From: SKVL01 sp046542915
GTDB lineage: Bacteria; Patescibacteriota; Minisyncoccia; Phycocordibacterales; CSBR16-193
Reading direction: 5' to 3'
NCBI GenBank assembly: GCA_046542915.1
Contig: JBKHAI010000004.1
Coordinates: forward strand, 1-26,075
DNA length: 26,075 nucleotides
Part shown: positions 20,843 to 26,075 of the stretch, piece by piece
Numbering within the stretch: position 1 is the stretch's first letter
Layout: each line of letters begins with the position of its first letter
Made by a program: the position numbers and the translations under genes
Notes under the pieces: generated by a model
The model's input: the letters and a program-made list of their open reading frames with translations, nothing else
Told to the model about the DNA's origin: nothing
The model's database searches: none

Positions 20843-21147
20843 TAAAAGTCAAACACTACCCCTCTCCCAAGAAACTGTTCTTGATCAAGACCAAGGTTTC
20901 TTTATGATCCTTGACCGGTACGGTATCGCAAACACCGATCACCGACTCGTCATTACCACCGGTGATCAATCCGTCTCCCACGTAAACGCAATCTTGATGT
21001 TCCCAGTCCATCTCTTTAATAAAACGGTCTACGTTGGCTCCTTTGGTGCTTCCTTTTTTAAAATAATCAAAGGTCGTCGTCCCGCCGATCTTAACCTCTA
21101 CTTCATCGGAATCAAAAGGTACCTCCAAAAGGATGTGCTTTCGTAAG
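20843..21147. repeat. 305-bp direct repeat, copy 1
   Basis: This segment matches 22340-22644 base for base as far as I can compare by eye, at an offset of 1,497. It holds the last 96 codons and stop of the HAD gene plus 13 bases beyond. The flanks differ at both ends (C against T on the left; TTTTGAA against GCCAGG on the right). Confidence 0.95.
20856..21147 (-). pseudogene. Truncated 3' fragment of the HAD phosphatase gene
   Basis: The fragment encodes residues 146-241 of the HAD phosphatase found intact at 22353-23078, with the same stop. It lacks the catalytic DVDKT motif and more than half of the fold. An internal TTG (giving MEVPFDSDEV) opens a 90-codon frame, but there is no promoter or ribosome binding site for it. 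It is a by-product of the 1,497-bp duplication and not an independent gene. Confidence 0.9.
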
Positions 21148-21331
21148 TTTTGAATACTTTTTCAATATTCCTATCAATATCTTAAAATATTACCCTTTTA
21201 CTAAACTCAACAAAAGAAAACAAAAAGATCCCGAAAACACCAATCTTACTTTATTCTTAAACCGTTTATCGAATAATAAATGAAACAATAAACAAAGAGT
21301 TGCTATATTTCCCTGGATTAATTAAACAGAT

Positions 21332-22315
21332 CTAGATAAAAATATAAAGGATCAAAATTAAAAAAAAGATACCTATTACAAAGAGAGTTAGCAACCGAGC
21401 AAGATGATGAATTTTTTTGTATGAACCAAAGAGCCAGGTCGGTAGGAAATAAAATATCAATATTAAGATTTCCAAGATGATACCTATAAATAAAATACCG
21501 GATACAATAGTAAGGTAATTATACCAATCAGGTGCAGGCCAGTTACCACCTAAAGCAAAAATCCCTAGGAAAGCAAAGAACTGAATAATGATCGCTAAAG
21601 TAATCATCGAAAACCTATTCTTGGACCCTCTTTTAAACTTGATGTGGATCCATGGCCAAAGAAGCAGAGACAGAGTAAAAAGATAAATAAAAAAACCGTA
21701 AACCATTTCCGGAAACTGAAAATGATCAGCTACTGATTCCATAAAACCGGTTTCTTTGGACACTGACTGCGTATCAGTAGCCTCAGTTATATCAGTAACA
21801 GGTCGTTGATCATCTGAAGATAACGACTGAGGAGGGGGATGTTGAGAAGGCAAAGGTAATGAAAACACAAACAAAAGACCAAACAAAAAGACAGACAACA
21901 ATGCCAAAAAACCTCTTAAAGACTTAATTAAAGATAGGAGGTGGCCATATACAGGACAAAAAGCCAGATATGTTATTTCTAAAACTATAATTATTAGTAT
22001 TATTTTTACCATCGTTAGATAATAATGAAAGGATTCAAGATTATTACCCATCGATGATAAAAATAAATAAATAAACGCTACTAACAGTACTTGGGATACG
22101 GTACCAAGAAATATGATCTTTGATTTACACCCAACCCCATCCTTCAGCAATAGATAAAGCCACGGCCATAAAATTACGATAAACCACAAAAAATTTATCA
22201 TATCGGCAATAACCAACGGCCAGGATGGAAACTTTATACCCAAAACAGGATATGAACCCACTATGATTGAAGAGATGATCAGTAAATAAATTAGGAGTTT
22301 GTTATTCTTTGTCAT
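21332..22315 (-). CDS. Eight-helix membrane protein made of two homologous halves
   Basis: This 327-residue protein has two similar halves of about four membrane helices each, joined by a Ser/Pro/Thr/Asp-rich linker (about 155-195). Matching phrases are IVILWPWLYLLLKDG with LSLLLWPWIHIKFKRG, and FHYYLTMVKIILIIIVLEI with YNYLTIVSGILFIGIILEI. The internal duplication is therefore old but still clear. I know no family for it. The ATG at 22315 follows the HAD stop by 37 bases, so it may be read through from galU-HAD. It lies inside the 1,497-bp duplicated unit, as the only complete gene in it. Base use is more A/T-rich than its neighbours. Its function is unknown; the two-fold repeat is typical of transporters and of membrane scaffolds. 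Confidence 0.8.
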   Translation of the reverse strand: MTKNNKLLIYLLIISSIIVGSYPVLGIKFPSWPLVIADMINFLWFIVILWPWLYLLLKDGVGCKSKIIFLGTVSQVLLVAFIYLFLSSMGNNLESFHYYLTMVKIILIIIVLEITYLAFCPVYGHLLSLIKSLRGFLALLSVFLFGLLFVFSLPLPSQHPPPQSLSSDDQRPVTDITEATDTQSVSKETGFMESVADHFQFPEMVYGFFIYLFTLSLLLWPWIHIKFKRGSKNRFSMITLAIIIQFFAFLGIFALGGNWPAPDWYNYLTIVSGILFIGIILEILILIFYFLPTWLFGSYKKIHHLARLLTLFVIGIFFLILILYIFI

Positions 22316-22339
22316 TTATTTTAATTAAAACAACATTTT

Positions 22340-22644
22340 TAAAAGTCAAACACTACCCCTCTCCCAAGAAACTGTTCTTGATCAAGACCAAGGTTTCTTT
22401 ATGATCCTTGACCGGTACGGTATCGCAAACACCGATCACCGACTCGTCATTACCACCGGTGATCAATCCGTCTCCCACGTAAACGCAATCTTGATGTTCC
22501 CAGTCCATCTCTTTAATAAAACGGTCTACGTTGGCTCCTTTGGTGCTTCCTTTTTTAAAATAATCAAAGGTCGTCGTCCCGCCGATCTTAACCTCTACTT
22601 CATCGGAATCAAAAGGTACCTCCAAAAGGATGTGCTTTCGTAAG
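22340..22644. repeat. 305-bp direct repeat, copy 2 (inside the intact HAD gene)
   Basis: This is the partner of 20843-21147, covering the 3' end of the intact HAD gene and 13 bases past its stop. It has no terminal inverted repeats and no tRNA gene. Confidence 0.95.
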
Positions 22645-23078
22645 GCCAGGTCCGGATCAAACTGCTCTTTTTCCTCAACCGGCGCATTGTGACCGTAAAG
22701 ACTGAAGCCGATCTGGCAGCCTCTGTCTTGGATCAGATCATTCTCATCTACCTTCTCAAAGAGTTCCGGAAAATTGGCCTTCACTTTTTTAATATGTCTT
22801 TCTATATCCTCCCGCATATTCTCGGTCAACTCTTCTGCCCATAAGGTCTCTTCATCTCCCGGCAGTCGAGCGTAGTTGCCGTTTTGAGCCAGGATATAAA
22901 TACTGTCCTTGAATCGCGATGTTAACTGCTTCCATATCTGTGACTCCTCAGCACCGGAGACAGCTACAACATCACCTTTAGAAACAAGCTCCTCCAAGAC
23001 CTTGATCATATCCGGCTCCACTTCACTTCTGCTGCGAGTTAATGTCTTATCGACATCAAAGAAGAAATGTTTATACAT
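22353..23078 (-). CDS. HAD-superfamily phosphatase, eukaryotic-type phosphomannomutase-like
   Basis: This 241-residue protein is an HAD type IIB hydrolase. It has FFFDVDKTLT (5-14) with nucleophile D8 and acid/base D10, AVSGAEES (39-46) as motif II, VKIGGTTTFDYFKKGSTKG (163-181) with K180, and VYVGDGLITGGNDESV (199-214) with D203 and D211. The IGG...FDxFxKG and GDGxxxGGND strings match eukaryotic-type phosphomannomutase (PMM) and related sugar phosphatases, although PMM has DVDGTLT where this has Lys. It could therefore interconvert mannose phosphates or dephosphorylate a sugar phosphate. It starts 2 bases after the galU stop, so the pair is translationally coupled and a sugar-nucleotide role is likely. 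Its 3' end is duplicated at 20843. Confidence 0.88.
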   Translation of the reverse strand: MYKHFFFDVDKTLTRSRSEVEPDMIKVLEELVSKGDVVAVSGAEESQIWKQLTSRFKDSIYILAQNGNYARLPGDEETLWAEELTENMREDIERHIKKVKANFPELFEKVDENDLIQDRGCQIGFSLYGHNAPVEEKEQFDPDLALRKHILLEVPFDSDEVEVKIGGTTTFDYFKKGSTKGANVDRFIKEMDWEHQDCVYVGDGLITGGNDESVIGVCDTVPVKDHKETLVLIKNSFLGEG

Positions 23079-23080
23079 AT

Positions 23081-23947
23081 TTAAAAATTACTACGTAAAT
23101 ATTTCTTGAGGTCCTTCGCGATCTCGGGATGCTTAAGTCCGTAAGCTATCGTCGCTTGCACAAAACCCAACTTGGAACCGCAGTCATAACGCTCCCCGCT
23201 AAAGATAAGGCCGTTGACTTCATTTCCTTTCTTTAGAGACTCAGTGAAAGCGTCGGCTAGACGCAGTTCACCTTTTTTAGGATAAGGAAGAGATCTCAAA
23301 ATATGAAGTAACTCCGGAGTAACAATATACTTACCGATAACACCCAATCGAGTCGGCGCCTCCTCGGGTGAGGGTTTTTCCACAAAAGAACTTATCCGGA
23401 ACTCTCCGGCATCAGTCTTTTTGCCGTCAACAATTCCGTAAGAAGAGACCATATTCTTTGACACCTTCTCCAGAGCAATGACCGGTGCCTTTCTTTTTTC
23501 ATAAATATCCATCATCTGAGAAAGGCAGGGCTTTTCCGAAAAGACAAGGTCATCACCAAAAAGAACAGCCACCGGCTCATCTCCCACCAAATGCAAGGCC
23601 GAGCGAATAGCATCACCATCACCGCGGGGTTCTTTTTGCCTGACATAGCTGACCTTAGCTATGTCTGAAACTTCTTGAACCAACTTCAACTCCTTCTCTT
23701 TCCCTTTTTTGTTTAAGGTTTCTTCAAGTAGTGGCATTGAGTCAAAATGATCCTCAATAGCTCGCTTTCCGCTTCCGGTAACAAATATTATCTCCTCTAT
23801 TCCGGACGCCACTGCTTCTTCAACCAGAAACTGGACCACCGGCTTATCCACTATCGGCAACATCTCCTTGGGTTGCGCTTTGGTGGCCGGTAAAAATCTG
23901 GTACCGAATCCGGCAACCGGCATAATAGCTTTCCGTATCTTCTGCAT
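23081..23947 (-). CDS. galU: UTP-glucose-1-phosphate uridylyltransferase
   Basis: This 288-residue protein is a full GalU. The nucleotide-binding start is KAIMPVAGFGTRFLPATKAQPKEMLPIVDKP-type (split here as AGFGTRFLPATKA and QPKEMLPIVDKP), followed by EEIIFVTGSGKRAIEDHFD, AVLFGDDLVF, the VEKP motif and KGELRLADAF. It makes UDP-glucose from UTP and glucose-1-phosphate for polysaccharide, glycolipid and cell-wall synthesis, in the cytoplasm. I chose the ATG at 23947; an upstream in-frame TTG at 23995 lies inside the terminator hairpin of the previous gene and would add 16 unlike residues. No Shine-Dalgarno sequence is visible. It is followed immediately by the PMM-like HAD gene, which together suggests sugar-phosphate and sugar-nucleotide supply. 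Confidence 0.96.
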   Translation of the reverse strand: MQKIRKAIMPVAGFGTRFLPATKAQPKEMLPIVDKPVVQFLVEEAVASGIEEIIFVTGSGKRAIEDHFDSMPLLEETLNKKGKEKELKLVQEVSDIAKVSYVRQKEPRGDGDAIRSALHLVGDEPVAVLFGDDLVFSEKPCLSQMMDIYEKRKAPVIALEKVSKNMVSSYGIVDGKKTDAGEFRISSFVEKPSPEEAPTRLGVIGKYIVTPELLHILRSLPYPKKGELRLADAFTESLKKGNEVNGLIFSGERYDCGSKLGFVQATIAYGLKHPEIAKDLKKYLRSNF

Positions 23948-23964
23948 TAAAATAATGCTACCAC

Positions 23965-24010
23965 AAAAACAAAAAGCTTTTGTGCATAACTTCAAAGTTA
24001 GAAGCTTTTT
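23965..24010 (-). terminator. Probable terminator after the RNA methyltransferase gene
   Basis: Arms AAAAAGCTT and AAGCTTTTT (23971-23979 and 24002-24010) enclose a 22-base loop that can itself form a short stem (AACTT with AAGTT). On the minus strand it is followed by GTTTTTGTGG. It lies between the end of the gene at 24047 and the galU start. Confidence 0.6.
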
Positions 24011-24046
24011 TATCTCGCCTTTAACCTTATTCTCCGACCCTAAAAA

Positions 24047-25072
24047 CTAGATCAACTCGCAAACGAAGATCTCGGGACTCATATACGCGTCAACCGACGT
24101 TACCATCTTCAGTTTCATTTTTTTAACCACACTAAAACCGGATCCGGAAAGCGCTTCCGTGAAAATATCCCCTTTACTGGTGTAAACCGCCATTTCCCCA
24201 CTGGCATTTAATGACGCTTGAGAGTGATCCACGAAAGATCTGTACAACTCTTTAAGATCTTCGTTCTTTGAGATATACATTCCAAAAGGAAGATCGGAAG
24301 TAATAACGTCAAACTTTCCCAGGTCGGGTCTATCAAAGATATCTTTTTCCTTCAACTCCACCCTTTTTATAAGACCCGCTTTCTTAATGTTCTGTATGGC
24401 TAAAGAGATGTGTTCTTTCTTGTTGTCAAAACCGATCAAATTCTCAATATTCGGAAAACAAAGACCGGCCTCAATAAGCAGTGTGGCGCTGCCGGAGAAA
24501 ACATTCAGATATGATCCGACACTGTCCGAAAGAACCAACGAATTTAGGGCATAAGCAACCGTCGGATCCATGGCACCTTCCATATTCCTCACCTTGTAAT
24601 CCCTAACTGACAGAGGTCTTGGAGTTATCTGAACTCCGACCTCCCACACCTCTCCGACCTTTATGATCTGAACCTTCATATCGGCATCATCCTCCTCGCT
24701 TAACCCAAAGGTTCTCTCCACATAATCAGCTATCGCCCGAACCTCGGAAGAGTCCGAGCCGGCACAAGTGATCTTAAAAGTTTTAAAACCCTCACCACTT
24801 TCTCTAAGCACCTTTTCTATTAAGTTCCCCAAGACCGATTTGTGTTTGGAGATATAGTAAGGATTCAGTTTCTCCCCTTCCAAAACGACATAGACTCTGG
24901 AGACACTTCTTAAACCCTTTAAAGTTACGAGGTTATCTACTTGATCCAAGTAGATACTCCCGCTTTTTTTCTTGTATATATCACCGTTAACTTTATCCTT
25001 CAGTTCCGCCAAGACAACCTCCTCCAGGCCGGGAACGAAAGATAGTTTTATCTTTGTAGACAGATCAACCAT
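24047..25072 (-). CDS. THUMP-domain RNA guanine-N2 methyltransferase-like protein
   Basis: This 341-residue protein has an N-terminal ferredoxin-like/THUMP region (about 8-155, FVPGLEEVVLAELKDK then FKITCAGSDSSEVRAIADYV) and a class I methyltransferase domain (about 165-341). Visible motifs are RPLSVRDYKVR (152-162), VFSGSATLLIEAG (191-203) for SAM binding, LIGFDNKKEHISLAIQNIK (motif II) and VITSDLPFGMYI (256-267), the catalytic (N/D)xPF(G) motif. DLPFG rather than NPPYG points to the TrmN/Trm14/THUMPD3 branch that makes N2-methylguanosine in tRNA, more than to the larger RlmL of 23S rRNA. The substrate is not certain. It lies 29 bases after the lycopene-cyclase-domain gene, probably co-transcribed, with a terminator-like hairpin behind it. 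Confidence 0.88.
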   Translation of the reverse strand: MVDLSTKIKLSFVPGLEEVVLAELKDKVNGDIYKKKSGSIYLDQVDNLVTLKGLRSVSRVYVVLEGEKLNPYYISKHKSVLGNLIEKVLRESGEGFKTFKITCAGSDSSEVRAIADYVERTFGLSEEDDADMKVQIIKVGEVWEVGVQITPRPLSVRDYKVRNMEGAMDPTVAYALNSLVLSDSVGSYLNVFSGSATLLIEAGLCFPNIENLIGFDNKKEHISLAIQNIKKAGLIKRVELKEKDIFDRPDLGKFDVITSDLPFGMYISKNEDLKELYRSFVDHSQASLNASGEMAVYTSKGDIFTEALSGSGFSVVKKMKLKMVTSVDAYMSPEIFVCELI

Positions 25073-25101
25073 ACTCTGTTTGGTCTTTAGCTACTCTAAC
25101 C

Positions 25102-25863
25102 CTATTTCCAGTCATCAATAAAGAACTCGTAACCGCCTATCAAGACCGGAGTGGACAGAAAGTACCAGATTATTATGTCATCAAAAGGAAAAACCTCTCC
25201 CCATACGGTAAATGTCAACCAGTACTCCCCCGGCCACCACCAGTTCCCTATCTTTAAAGCTACAAGTTCGTACGTAAAGAACACCACCGCGAAGAAAAGC
25301 GTCGTCAGTATGGACTTCTTTAAAAGCGATGGTTTCTTAGTGAAGATCGTCACCGCCGGAATGATCAAAATAAAGAAAGCAAGTTCGAAATAGTTAAGAG
25401 CGATCAGTTGCTTATCATAGGCATACAAACTGTAAACAACAATAGAGATCAAGCAAAGAAAACCGATGAGGTATTTGAATCTCGGTGATATCTTTGGACT
25501 GGTATCACGGTCAACAAAATACTCATAGAAGGAAAGCACCCAGAAAAAATTTAAAAAAGCGAAAAGCATATTCTCTATGGGAATAAATCCCAGTATTTCC
25601 GGAAAGATCGTCTGCACCTCCCAAACATCCGCCAACCTGGCAGATAGCTCAACCGGAGGAGCGAATAAGAAAGTCGCAAAAATAGAAAACAGGAATATCT
25701 TTAAACGTGATCTTTTAAGCCACCAAAAGTTCACCACCGCGGGAGGCACCAGAACAATAATGATCGTAAAGATATACTGGAATTCAAACCACCAGACCAA
25801 TCCGCAAGCAAAAAGAACGTAGGACAAAAGAAATATCAGTCTTTTCTTTTTTTTGAAATCCAT
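25102..25863 (-). CDS. Lycopene-cyclase-domain membrane protein
   Basis: This 253-residue protein has about seven hydrophobic helices and two related halves. The key motif of the CrtYc/CrtYd-type lycopene cyclase domain, P-x-E-(E/D/N)-x-x-F, appears as FIPIENMLFAFL (93-104) in the first half and in altered form as VFPFDDIIIWYFLSTP (224-239) in the second, after the characteristic WWWPGEYW (208-215). By family such proteins cyclise the ends of lycopene in carotenoid synthesis. No crtB, crtI or other carotenoid gene lies in the window, and the acidic residue in the second half is Asp rather than Glu, so the substrate may differ. AAGGTGG lies eight bases before the ATG at 25863. It leads the methyltransferase gene. 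Confidence 0.8.
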   Translation of the reverse strand: MDFKKKKRLIFLLSYVLFACGLVWWFEFQYIFTIIIVLVPPAVVNFWWLKRSRLKIFLFSIFATFLFAPPVELSARLADVWEVQTIFPEILGFIPIENMLFAFLNFFWVLSFYEYFVDRDTSPKISPRFKYLIGFLCLISIVVYSLYAYDKQLIALNYFELAFFILIIPAVTIFTKKPSLLKKSILTTLFFAVVFFTYELVALKIGNWWWPGEYWLTFTVWGEVFPFDDIIIWYFLSTPVLIGGYEFFIDDWK

Positions 25864-26009
25864 ATATAACCTGCCACCTTAAATTTTTACTACTTAACAC
25901 ATTCTAAGAACTCAAACTCCTTTATATTATCACTAAAGAAGACCGAAAAGAAACGTGCACAACCTGAGTTCAAGAAATAATTGCATCGCCTCTAGTAAAA
26001 TAGAAGCAT

Positions 26010-26075
26010 ATGGCAAGATCAAAAACCGCTGCGCTAATTTTTGCTGCCCGGCAGGGACTCGGTGTCAGCTCACTA
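26010..26075 (+). CDS. Start of a plus-strand gene leaving the window
   Basis: An open frame from the ATG at 26010 runs to the edge: MARSKTAALIFAARQGLGVS and two more residues. A TAAAAT box at 25996-26001 ends eight bases before the ATG, which would give a leaderless message as for several other genes here. Twenty-two residues are too few to name a family, and the call could be wrong. The region 25864-26009 before it holds no other recognisable element. Confidence 0.4.
   Translation, partial: MARSKTAALIFAARQGLGVSSL

Larger units (their letters stand above)
20843..22339. other. 1,497-bp duplication unit, possibly integrated by single crossover
   Basis: The interval from the start of repeat copy 1 to the start of copy 2 consists of a HAD gene fragment, an A/T-rich gap (21148-21331, no gene seen) and the 327-aa membrane-protein gene. 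A single recombination between the two copies would remove exactly this unit and leave one intact HAD gene. This is the structure expected from integration of a circle carrying a gene 3' end, or from a tandem duplication. No integrase is present in the unit. Confidence 0.5.

Noticed and set aside
20856..21128. 90-codon minus frame as a separate small gene
   Set aside because: It matches the C-terminal part of the intact HAD protein base for base, lacks the catalytic motif, and uses a TTG in the middle of the domain as its start.
23948..23995. Longer galU start at TTG 23995
   Set aside because: The added residues (KLCTKAFCFCGS) are unlike any GalU N-terminus and the TTG lies in the terminator hairpin of the preceding gene.
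1..26075. tRNA genes and CRISPR arrays
   Set aside because: No cloverleaf with a GGTTCGA-type T-arm and no regularly spaced short repeats were seen on either strand; a dedicated covariance search was not possible.

Overview
The window looks like a piece of a small-genome, uncultivated bacterium, most likely from the Candidate Phyla Radiation (Patescibacteria, Parcubacteria-like). The reasons are the tight gene packing, the scarcity of Shine-Dalgarno sequences in front of conserved genes, and the gene mix: MacAB-type exporter, DUF2914 protein, VanY peptidase, thermonuclease, M14 peptidases, YvcK, orphan ATP-grasp enzymes and a lycopene-cyclase-domain protein. This placement is inference; there is no rRNA or ribosomal protein gene to fix it. 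TGA acts as a normal stop (it ends the thermonuclease, ClpP-like, YvcK and 120-aa genes), so code 11 applies. No gap between genes exceeds 300 bases, and no tRNA, rRNA or CRISPR array was seen.

Layout. 1-3186 (minus): adaptor, ATPase and partial permease of a MacAB-type exporter. 3241-3268: terminator of the next operon upstream. 3327-8684 (minus): a compact six-gene run of multi-pass membrane protein, secreted OB-fold thermonuclease, VanY carboxypeptidase, an HPP-family membrane protein fused to a voltage-sensor-like domain, Nudix hydrolase and DUF2914 membrane protein. 8860-9189 (plus): a small charged repeat protein whose third repeat unit lies in frame after the stop. 9281-11064 (minus): a protein with an HExxH motif and a possible NlpC/P60-like cysteine hydrolase. 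11247-11825 (minus): a ClpP-like protein without the catalytic serine. 11984-12700 (plus): pyrH. 12735-16361 (minus): YvcK followed by two different ATP-grasp enzymes. 16442-17597: two divergent orphan genes with strong signals. 17654-19482 (minus): tandem M14 carboxypeptidase paralogs, one apparently active and one that has lost most of its active site.

19590-20773 differs from its surroundings: a plus-strand PEP-CTERM protein gene with a structured leader containing a hairpin followed by a textbook proteobacterial boxA, and a 58-aa Cys-rich gene on the other strand. Both have strong ribosome binding sites. 20843-22644 is a 1,497-bp direct duplication: a 305-bp repeat that appears identical carries the 3' end of a phosphomannomutase-like HAD gene on both sides of a gene for a two-fold-repeated membrane protein. 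22353-23947 (minus): galU and the intact HAD gene, a likely sugar-nucleotide pair. 24047-25863 (minus): a THUMP-domain RNA methyltransferase and a lycopene-cyclase-domain membrane protein. At 26010 a plus-strand gene begins and leaves the window.

Much of the content concerns the cell envelope: export, peptidoglycan trimming, secreted hydrolases and sugar nucleotides. The items most worth following up are the HPP/voltage-sensor fusion, the active/inactive M14 pair, the boxA-bearing PEP-CTERM leader, the 1.5-kb duplication, the serine-less ClpP homolog and the two neighbouring ATP-grasp ligases.
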